DNA from: Geobacter sp.
GTDB taxonomy: Bacteria > Desulfobacterota > Desulfuromonadia > Geobacterales > Pseudopelobacteraceae
Length of the DNA stretch: 7,680 nucleotides
Assembly (NCBI GenBank): GCA_027346925.1
Contig: DAIERH010000106.1
Coordinates: forward strand, 1 to 7,680
Direction: 5' to 3'
Shown here one piece after another: positions 1 to 4,772 of the stretch (within the stretch, counting starts at the first letter, position 1; every line of letters begins with the position of its first letter). The notes beneath the pieces were generated by a model. That model made no database searches and was not told where the DNA came from. It saw nothing but the letters and a program-made list of their open reading frames with translations. Made by a program: the position numbers and the translations under genes.

Positions 1-92
1 GCCAGTAGCAGCCCGAGCGCAACAGCAGAGCACAATAAGACTGCGTAATCCAGCCGGGAAAACCGCCCGATTTCCAGTTGGATGCTTGTCAT
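1..92 (-). CDS. Possible start of a membrane or secreted protein (3' end outside window)
   Basis: From the ATG at 92 a frame runs to the window edge and encodes MTSIQLEIGRFSRLDY followed by AVLLCSAVALGLLL, a likely transmembrane or signal-anchor segment at about residues 17-30. A GGGGT five bases upstream is a modest ribosome binding site. The gap from mnmA is 60 bp with no terminator, so it could belong to the same transcript. The frame is also open, and in phase, back to the mnmA stop, so an earlier non-ATG start (for example TTG at 125) is possible. Only 30 residues are visible and I do not recognise the family. Confidence 0.5.
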   Translation of the reverse strand, partial: MTSIQLEIGRFSRLDYAVLLCSAVALGLLL

Positions 93-116
93 TTCATACC
101 CCGAGCCATGCAGCGC

Positions 117-128
117 CGCTTGCAAGCG
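117..128. repeat. 12-bp perfect palindrome after mnmA
   Basis: CGCTTGCAAGCG is self-complementary and lies 24 bp beyond the mnmA stop, flanked by GCGC-like sequence. With no T-run it is not an intrinsic terminator. It may be chance in high-GC DNA, an operator, or part of the coding sequence of the next gene if that starts upstream. Confidence 0.3.
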
Positions 129-152
129 TTCGCGCCATTCGCCGGAGCGGGA

Positions 153-1205
153 TCAGGCGAGCGGTCCCACGATCCTCCCCCCGCCTAAGACCTCGTCATC
201 CCGGTAGAACACAAGGGCCTGTCCCGGCGTCACCGCCTTCTGGGGTTGATGAAAGCACACCTCGCAGCGCGCCCCCTCCAGGAGCCTGACCTCACAGGGG
301 ACCGGCTGGTGGCGGTAGCGGATCTTGCAGAAGGCGCCGAACATCTTCGCCACGGGGGGGATGATCCAACTGACCTCCTCGGCCGCCAGGCCGTCCGCCA
401 AGACCTGCGCCTCTTCCCCCACGATCACCGCGTTGCGTTCGCTGTCGATCCCCACCACGTACAGCGGCTCGCTCCAGGCAATTCCCAGCCCCTTGCGCTG
501 GCCGATGGTGTAGCGGTGCGTCCCCCGGTGCCGTCCCAGCACCCGGCCGTTCACATGGACGATATCGCCGGGGATGGCCGTCAGGGAGGCGTTCCCCTCC
601 AGGAAGGCCACGTAGTCGTCGTTGGGGATGAAGCAGACCTCCTGGCTGTCCCCCTTGTCCGCCACCGGCAGGCCGAACTCCCGCGCCAAGCGGCGCACCT
701 CGTCCTTGCTCTCCACCTCCCCCAGCGGGAAGATGACCCGCTGCAAACGCTCCTGGGTCAGGGTGTAGAGGAAATACGACTGATCCTTGCGGATATTCTG
801 TGCGGTACGCAGGTGGCAGAGGCCGTCGGTATCGCAGGTCCTGCGCACGTAGTGCCCGGTGGCCAGCAGCTCGGCGCCCAGTTTGCGCGCCGTGTCCAGC
901 AGGAGGCCGAACTTGATGTAGCGGTTGCAGCGTACACAGGGGTTGGGGGTATGGCCGGAGCGGTACTCATCGATGAAGTCCGCAATGATCAGGTCTTGGA
1001 AATCGGGCTCGAAATCCACCAGGTGATGGGGAATCCCCAGGTGCGCCGCCACCACGGCGGCGTCGTGGCCGGCAGTGCCGGGTCCCGCGCTGTGGGGCGC
1101 GAACAGCCGCATGGTGATGCCGATCACCTCGTGCCCCTGTTGTTTGAGCAGGGCTGCGGTGACCGAGGAGTCCACCCCGCCGCTCATGGCCACGGCAATC
1201 TTCAT
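153..1205 (-). CDS. mnmA: tRNA-specific 2-thiouridylase MnmA
   Basis: A full-length (350 residues) MnmA, which adenylates U34 of the Lys, Glu and Gln tRNAs and replaces oxygen with sulfur to form 2-thiouridine. It shows the PP-loop ATP motif SGGVDSS (8-14), the catalytic region GHTPNPCVRCNRYIKFG with C93 aligned to the E. coli nucleophile C102, ATGHY (115-119), the KDQSYFLY segment (140-147) and the second catalytic cysteine C191 in DSQEVCFIP. C90 replaces the E. coli aspartate; NPC at this site is common in the family. The central HRYTIGQRKGLG segment (230-241) and C-terminal beta-barrel (about 280-350) are intact. Sulfur normally comes as persulfide from a cysteine desulfurase, none of which is seen here. 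Its ATG overlaps the thiF-like stop (ATGA), implying coupling and membership of the metI operon. The stop is TGA at 155-153 and no terminator follows. Confidence 0.96.
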   Translation of the reverse strand: MKIAVAMSGGVDSSVTAALLKQQGHEVIGITMRLFAPHSAGPGTAGHDAAVVAAHLGIPHHLVDFEPDFQDLIIADFIDEYRSGHTPNPCVRCNRYIKFGLLLDTARKLGAELLATGHYVRRTCDTDGLCHLRTAQNIRKDQSYFLYTLTQERLQRVIFPLGEVESKDEVRRLAREFGLPVADKGDSQEVCFIPNDDYVAFLEGNASLTAIPGDIVHVNGRVLGRHRGTHRYTIGQRKGLGIAWSEPLYVVGIDSERNAVIVGEEAQVLADGLAAEEVSWIIPPVAKMFGAFCKIRYRHQPVPCEVRLLEGARCEVCFHQPQKAVTPGQALVFYRDDEVLGGGRIVGPLA

Positions 1206-2008
1206 TCTTCCTCCCCCAGAATGATCCGCACCACCTGGTTGGCCTGGTGGCCGGCGGCGATACCAACCCGCGGCGCCATCAGGCCGCTGCCCGGCTTGGC
1301 CTCGGAAACGCCGTCACCCACAAGAAAGAGCCTGCCGGACACCCGGCGGGTGACGATGATATTGTTCGGGCCATAGCCGGCCAGCCCCGAGGCGGCAACG
1401 ACCGAGGCGTGCGGCATGAGGCCGAGCACCGTATCCACCAGCATGGCCTTCATGTCGGCCCGGTCGAATGCCTCCACCACGACAGAGCAACAACCGAAGA
1501 TAGGCGGGATGTTGTCCTCTTCCAGCCGCACGCAGTGCGGCTCTACAATCACGTAGGGGTTGATTCGGGCCAGGTTGGCGGCCAGGGCATCGACCTTGAA
1601 CAGGCCCAACTGGTCCACGAAATACTGCTGGCGGTTCAGGTTGGATGGTTCCACCACGTCGAAGTCGGCGATCACCAGCCGTCCCACCCCCACCCGCGCC
1701 AGGGCCACGGCCACCGCCGACCCCAAGCCGCCAACGCCTGCGATTCCCACGGTCGCCCGCTTGAGCCGGGAATGCACGCCTGGGGTGTGGCGGGCGGCCA
1801 TCAGGCATTCCAGTTCATCCTCCCCGGGCCGCTCGCCGCGCCGGATCAGGCAGAGGGTGTCCCCTTCCCGGACCGTTGTTTCGGGCGGTGCGGGGAAACC
1901 GTTCAGGATCAGCACGTCGGCGCCGGGTCTGAACCGTGCGGTCGCTTCGGCCACGGTGAGGCCCGCCTCTACCGCGACCTCCTGCTCGTTGATGCGGATC
2001 TTCATCAT
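1202..2008 (-). CDS. thiF: ThiF/HesA-family adenylyltransferase with N-terminal ThiS-like domain
   Basis: This protein of up to 268 residues is an E1-like enzyme that should activate the C-terminus of a ubiquitin-like sulfur carrier with ATP. Residues 1-57 (MKIRINEQEV, then GLTVAEATARF, VLILNGFPA and REGDTLCLIRRG) resemble a ThiS/MoaD beta-grasp domain, but no Gly-Gly end follows, so it cannot itself become a thiocarboxylate. The catalytic part shows the ATP loop GIAGVGGLG (88-96), DFD (115-117), SNLNRQQ (122-128) and K138. The CxxC zinc pairs of E. coli ThiF and MoeB are missing; this fits, from memory, the short 'ThiF family 2' group. The ATG at 2008 is followed at once by a second ATG (2005), better spaced from the GGTGAGG ahead. 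The gene starts 6 bp after metC and overlaps mnmA by 4 bp (ATGA). Thiamine synthesis is the default role, but no thiG, thiH or thiS is visible and the context is methionine and tRNA sulfur transfer. The true carrier is unknown. Confidence 0.8.
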   Translation of the reverse strand: MMKIRINEQEVAVEAGLTVAEATARFRPGADVLILNGFPAPPETTVREGDTLCLIRRGERPGEDELECLMAARHTPGVHSRLKRATVGIAGVGGLGSAVAVALARVGVGRLVIADFDVVEPSNLNRQQYFVDQLGLFKVDALAANLARINPYVIVEPHCVRLEEDNIPPIFGCCSVVVEAFDRADMKAMLVDTVLGLMPHASVVAASGLAGYGPNNIIVTRRVSGRLFLVGDGVSEAKPGSGLMAPRVGIAAGHQANQVVRIILGEEE

Positions 2009-2014
2009 CGCCCC

Positions 2015-3148
2015 TCACCCCATTGCCCGGGCCAGGTCGGCGATCAGATCGTCCGGGTCCTCCAGCCCAACCGAGAGGCGCACCAGGGTGTCGGTAATCC
2101 CCTTGCGCGCCCGTTCGGCCGGCGGGACGGCGGCGTGGGACATGCGGGCCGGGTAGGAGATGATGCTCTCCACCCCCCCCAGGCTGACGGCGAAGGCCGA
2201 CAGCCGGGAACCCTCCAGGAGCCGTTTGGTAGTCTGGAACGAGTCCAATTCGAAGGAAAAGACCGCGCCCGGTCCGTCGGCCTGGCTACCGTGGACGCCA
2301 TGGCCTGGGTGGCCGGCCAGCCCCGGATAATGCACCGCCCTCACCTGCTTTTGCTCCCCCAGCCACTGGACGATCTTCTGCGTGCTGCCCTGGGCCTGGT
2401 CCATCCTGACCTTGAGGGTCTTGATCCCCCGCTGGGCCAGGAACGAGTCGTGTGGTCCCAGGATGGCGCCGAAGCCGTTCTGGATGTAGCGGATGCGGTT
2501 GCCCAGATCAATGTCAGCCACCACGGCAAAGCCGCAGATCACGTCGCTGTGGCCGCTCAGGAACTTGGTGCCGCTGTGCAGCACGATGTCGCACCCCAGT
2601 TCCAGCGGGCGTTGCAGGTAGGGGGTCATGAAGGTATTGTCCACCAGGGTGATGATCCCCCTGGATCGGGCCAACTCCGCCACGGCCTTGAGGTCGGTGA
2701 CCTTGAGCAGCGGGTTGGATGGGGTCTCCAGGTAGATACCCCTGGTCTCGGGCCTGATGGCGGCGGCGATGGCCTCCACGCTGGTGGCGTCCACGAAGGT
2801 GGACTGGATGCCGAGGCGGTTGAACACGCCGGTCAGGGCTCGGTAGGTGCCGCCGTACACGTCGTCGCACACCACCAGATGATCGCCGGCCGAAAAGATC
2901 AGCAGGGTGGAGGTGATGGCCGCCATGCCCGAGGCAAAGGCAAAGCCGCGGGTGCCCCCCTCCAACTGGGCCATGGCCTCCTCCAGCGCCTCGCGGCTCG
3001 GGTTGTCGGAGCGGGCATAGTCGTATTTGCCGAAACTGTCAACCGACTGCTGGCGAAAGGTGGAGGTCTGGTAAATGGGCATGCCCAGCGCCCCGGTGCG
3101 GGGATCGACGGTCTGGCCCCCGTGGATCAGCTTTGTCGCGAATTTCAT
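2015..3148 (-). CDS. metC: Cystathionine beta-lyase, MetC type (Cys/Met metabolism PLP family)
   Basis: This 377-residue PLP enzyme should cleave cystathionine to homocysteine, pyruvate and ammonia, the step after metI. Visible landmarks are YDYARSDNPSR (42-52), ASGM (72-75), DVYGG (96-100), D170 in VDNTF, the Schiff-base K195 in SGTKFLSGHSD and R357 in LVRLSVG. The SLGG segment reads FAVSLGGVES, with V321 where the upstream paralogue has E321. Together with ISYPARMSHAAVP this resembles, from memory, Bacillus subtilis MetC (YjcJ), and argues for beta- rather than gamma-chemistry. Cystathionine gamma-lyase, the label automated tools often give, is the main alternative. It follows metI across a 146-bp gap holding a repeat element but no convincing promoter or terminator, so it probably shares the riboswitch-controlled transcript. 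It ends 6 bp before the ThiF-like gene. Confidence 0.85.
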   Translation of the reverse strand: MKFATKLIHGGQTVDPRTGALGMPIYQTSTFRQQSVDSFGKYDYARSDNPSREALEEAMAQLEGGTRGFAFASGMAAITSTLLIFSAGDHLVVCDDVYGGTYRALTGVFNRLGIQSTFVDATSVEAIAAAIRPETRGIYLETPSNPLLKVTDLKAVAELARSRGIITLVDNTFMTPYLQRPLELGCDIVLHSGTKFLSGHSDVICGFAVVADIDLGNRIRYIQNGFGAILGPHDSFLAQRGIKTLKVRMDQAQGSTQKIVQWLGEQKQVRAVHYPGLAGHPGHGVHGSQADGPGAVFSFELDSFQTTKRLLEGSRLSAFAVSLGGVESIISYPARMSHAAVPPAERARKGITDTLVRLSVGLEDPDDLIADLARAMG

Positions 3149-3153
3149 GGTGT

Positions 3154-3159
3154 TCTCCT
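3154..3159 (-). promoter_or_regulatory. Ribosome binding site of metC
   Basis: AGGAGA on the minus strand, five bases before the ATG at 3148, supports that start. It lies outside the intergenic repeat, so translation of metC does not depend on the repeat. Confidence 0.8.
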
Positions 3160-3190
3160 ATCTGACACACTGACAAGGGTTCGATTTCGG

Positions 3191-3279
3191 GCGTAGAGCA
3201 AGGCAGCGAGGAGGCACCGACGCAGGCGTACCGGACGGTACGTCGAGGAGAGTCCCGACGAAGCAACGCAGCTATACGC
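3191..3279. repeat. 89-bp intergenic element with terminal inverted repeats and a central palindrome
   Basis: The ends GCGTAGAGC (3191-3199) and GCTATACGC (3271-3279) are inverted repeats matching at 8 of 9 positions. The centre is a hairpin, CGTACCG (3227-3233) and CGGTACG (3236-3242), separated by GA. Between ends and centre lie two direct copies of a related block, GAGGAGGCACCGACG (3208-3222) and GAGGAGAGTCCCGACG (3245-3260), next to AGCAAGGCAGC and AGCAACGCAGC. No coding potential is evident. It looks like a small dispersed repeat of the REP or MITE kind. It sits 15 bp after the metI stop and about 42 bp before metC, inside the presumed transcript. Confidence 0.65.
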
Positions 3280-3294
3280 TTGAAAGCGAATCCT

Positions 3295-4431
3295 CTATCC
3301 CTCCAGCGCCTGGCGCAGATCCTCGATCAGATCGTCCCCATCCTCGATCCCCACCGACAGGCGCAGCAGCACGTTGTTGATCCCCAGCCGGGCGCGCAGC
3401 TCGGGGGGGATGTCCGCATGGGTCTGCACCTCGGGGAAGGTGATCAGGCTTTCCACTCCCCCCAGGCTCTCGGCAAAGGAGATCAGCCGGGTCTTCAGCA
3501 GAATCTGCTCCACCAGGGCCGGGTTGTCAACCTCGAAGGCGATCATGGCGCCGAATCCCCGGCTGTGGCGCTGCATCAAATCGTGATCGGGATGCCCGTC
3601 CAGGCCGGGATAGTACACCCTGGCGATACGCGGGTGTGATTTCAACCAGCGCGCTATGCCGAGGGCGTTCTCCTGCTGGCGGTCCATCCGCACCCCCAAG
3701 GTCTTGATGCCGCGGGTCACCAGCCAGGAGTCCTGGGGCCCCAGCACCGCCCCCACCGAATTCTGATGGAAATAGACCCGTTCGGCCAACTGAGGCTCCT
3801 TGACCACCACCAGGCCGGCAATGGTGTCGTTGTGGCCTGCCAGATATTTGGAGGCGCTGTAGACCGTGATGTCCGCCCCAAGGTCGAGGGGTTTCAGCAG
3901 GTAGGGGGTCAGAAAGGTATTGTCAACGATCAGCAGCAGACCGCGTTCGCGGCAGAGAGCGGACAGGGCCGGCAGGTCGGCGAACTTCAGCAGCGGATTG
4001 GTGAGCGATTCCACGAACAGGGCCCTGGTCTCGGGCCTGATGGCGGCGCTGACCTGGGCGCTGTCGCTGGTGTCCACGTAGGTGAACTGCAACCCATACT
4101 GGTTGAAGACCCTGTCGAACAGACGGCAGGTGCCGCCGTACAGATCCTCGGTAACGACGATGTGGTCTCCGGAGCTAAAGAGCAGCAGCAGGTTGGTAAT
4201 GGCGGCCATGCCGGAGGAATAGGCGAAACCGCGGCTGCCCCCCTCCAGGCGCGCCATGCCATCCTCCAGGGCCTGGCGGGTCGGGTTGCCGGAACGGGTG
4301 TAATCGAAGCCCGTGCTCTGGCCGAGCCCCGGATGCCTGAAGGTCGCGGTCTGGTAGATGGGGACGGATACCGCCCCGGTGCGGCTGTCCCACTCCAGCC
4401 CGATTTGAACCGCCTGCGTCGTGATGTTCAT
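3295..4431 (-). CDS. metI: Cystathionine gamma-synthase / O-acylhomoserine thiol-lyase, MetI type
   Basis: This is a 378-residue PLP enzyme of the Cys/Met metabolism family, the usual length. It should join activated homoserine (O-acetyl or O-succinyl) with cysteine to give cystathionine, and may also accept sulfide, in the cytoplasm. Seen in the sequence: the N-terminal substrate-site segment FDYTRSGNPTR (42-52), SSGM (72-75), DLYGG (96-100), D170 in VDNTF, the PLP-binding K195 in SASKYLAGHND, and R357 in LLRLSVG near the end. The FAESLGGVES segment keeps the acidic residue (E321) typical of gamma-acting members, and the following TFPEVQTHADIP resembles, from memory, Bacillus subtilis MetI (YjcI). 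It directly follows the SAM-I riboswitch, so it should be made when SAM is low. The gene behind it is a paralogue aligned without gaps at its key residues. The family is certain; gamma-synthase rather than pure sulfhydrylase or gamma-lyase is an inference from E321 and context. Confidence 0.88.
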   Translation of the reverse strand: MNITTQAVQIGLEWDSRTGAVSVPIYQTATFRHPGLGQSTGFDYTRSGNPTRQALEDGMARLEGGSRGFAYSSGMAAITNLLLLFSSGDHIVVTEDLYGGTCRLFDRVFNQYGLQFTYVDTSDSAQVSAAIRPETRALFVESLTNPLLKFADLPALSALCRERGLLLIVDNTFLTPYLLKPLDLGADITVYSASKYLAGHNDTIAGLVVVKEPQLAERVYFHQNSVGAVLGPQDSWLVTRGIKTLGVRMDRQQENALGIARWLKSHPRIARVYYPGLDGHPDHDLMQRHSRGFGAMIAFEVDNPALVEQILLKTRLISFAESLGGVESLITFPEVQTHADIPPELRARLGINNVLLRLSVGIEDGDDLIEDLRQALEG

Positions 4432-4435
4432 CGTA

Positions 4436-4442
4436 CACCTCC
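4436..4442 (-). promoter_or_regulatory. Ribosome binding site of metI
   Basis: GGAGGTG on the minus strand is a near-perfect Shine-Dalgarno sequence, with six bases between GGAGG and the ATG at 4431. It fixes the start of metI and rules out the longer frame from 4572, which would translate through the terminator and part of the aptamer. Confidence 0.9.
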
Positions 4443-4446
4443 AAAG

Positions 4447-4479
4447 AAAAAATCCCCTTCCGGGGTGCGGAAGAGGATT
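4447..4479 (-). terminator. Intrinsic terminator of the riboswitch expression platform
   Basis: The minus-strand arms AATCCTCTTCCG (4479-4468) and CGGAAGGGGATT (4462-4451) pair over 12 positions, with one T-G wobble and a CACCC loop. A run of six T residues (4452-4447) follows. This is a strong Rho-independent terminator. It ends only five bases before the metI ribosome binding site, so when formed it should block the whole operon. Confidence 0.93.
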
Positions 4480-4502
4480 CCTAGAGAGGTTTCTTCTCTT
4501 CC
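4469..4502 (-). promoter_or_regulatory. Antiterminator of the SAM-I riboswitch
   Basis: On the minus strand GGAAGAG (4502-4496), which overlaps the 3' edge of P1, is perfectly complementary to CTCTTCC (4475-4469), which lies inside the 5' arm of the terminator. The pairing excludes both P1 closure and the terminator. It therefore supplies the SAM-free, transcription-on state expected of this riboswitch class. Confidence 0.8.
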
Positions 4503-4605
4503 TTATCTCCCGGGATCGTCGGATCCCGCTGGAATTGGCACCTTCCCCGAAGGGAGGTTGCCGCGACGTCAAAGGGCCAGTCCCTCAGTCGCTCTTGATA
4601 AGAAA
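4499..4605 (-). promoter_or_regulatory. SAM-I (S-box) riboswitch aptamer
   Basis: Read on the minus strand, this leader matches the S-box consensus closely. P1 is formed by CTTATC (4602-4597) and GATAAG (4507-4502), and can extend by three pairs including one G-T. Conserved blocks follow in order: AAGAG, then GAGGGACTGGCCC (4586-4574), GCGGCAACC, a P3 hairpin with a TTCG loop, GGTGCCAATTCCAGC, a P4 hairpin (CGGGATC/GATCCCG, loop CGAC) and GAGATAAGG. These are the segments that build the kink-turn, pseudoknot and S-adenosylmethionine pocket in this family. SAM binding should stabilise P1 and free the downstream terminator, switching off metI and the genes behind it. The expression platform fits exactly (see the antiterminator and terminator entries). 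Its place before transsulfuration genes agrees with a methionine-responsive role. SAM-I switches are best known from Firmicutes, but I recall reports in Geobacter and a few other Gram-negatives. Confidence 0.95.
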
Positions 4606-4648
4606 TGCTGCTATGTATACCGCTTTATGTGACAACTATGCTTGTAGA

Positions 4649-4676
4649 AGTATCATTTATTCACCAATATTGTCAA
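4649..4676 (-). promoter_or_regulatory. Probable sigma-70 promoter of the metI operon
   Basis: On the minus strand a perfect -35 box TTGACA (4676-4671) is followed after 16 bp by GATACT (4654-4649), a four-of-six match to the -10 consensus. The DNA just upstream is AT-rich (AATAATTATTA), as for an UP element. Transcription would begin near 4642, about 37 nt before the riboswitch aptamer, which is a sensible leader arrangement. It is the only convincing promoter in this gap. Confidence 0.7.
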
Positions 4677-4707
4677 TAATAATTATTTCATGCCACACAA
4701 TACCACA

Positions 4708-4737
4708 CCATGATCAGTGCAATCCCGGGATTCATGG
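4708..4737. repeat. Inverted repeat around a 12-bp palindrome in the kinase-metI intergenic region
   Basis: Outer arms CCATGA (4708-4713) and TCATGG (4732-4737) are perfectly complementary and flank the palindrome AATCCCGGGATT (4721-4732), which overlaps the right arm by one base. It could be a weak terminator for the kinase transcript or a protein-binding site. There is no T-run beyond it on the minus strand, so I do not call it an intrinsic terminator. Confidence 0.4.
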
Positions 4738-4757
4738 GGTTCACGGGGAACGCGGGG
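4722..4757. repeat. Short imperfect tandem repeat, 9-bp period
   Basis: Just downstream of the kinase stop, the plus strand reads as 9-mers in register: ATCCCGGGA, TTCATGGGG, TTCACGGGG and AACGCGGGG. The last three share the GGGG end and differ at a few places before it. This is seen directly in the sequence. No function can be assigned; it may be an intergenic low-complexity remnant. Confidence 0.5.
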
Positions 4758-4772
4758 CCGCCATTCATCCGA

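Noticed and set aside
86..289. Plus-strand 67-codon frame near the left end
   Set aside because: Low-complexity Arg/Pro/Ser composition, no ribosome binding site, and antisense to the mnmA 3' end.
246..1376. 376-codon plus-strand open frame over mnmA
   Set aside because: It mirrors the mnmA coding strand, has no recognisable motif, and mnmA on the other strand has all its catalytic residues.
1247..3196. 649-codon open frame on the plus strand across thiF-like and metC genes
   Set aside because: It is antisense to two well-recognised proteins; its His/Gly/Gln-rich composition has no domain logic, as expected of a high-GC shadow frame.
3149..3294. Second promoter or riboswitch for metC in the metI-metC gap
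   Set aside because: The gap is filled by the structured repeat; no S-box blocks and no paired -35/-10 sequences were found.
4432..4572. N-terminal extension of metI by 47 residues from an ATG at 4572
   Set aside because: The extension would translate part of the aptamer, the antiterminator and the terminator, lacks family homology, and a strong GGAGGTG precedes the ATG at 4431.
4614..4619. TATACA as an alternative -10 box close to the aptamer
   Set aside because: No acceptable -35 lies 16-18 bp upstream (TTGTCA is only 10 bp away), so the TTGACA/GATACT pair is preferred.
4680..4720. Possible sigma-54 promoter around TGGCATG before the metI promoter
   Set aside because: TGGCATG has no TTGC-like -12 element at the right distance, whereas a TTGACA promoter lies just downstream.
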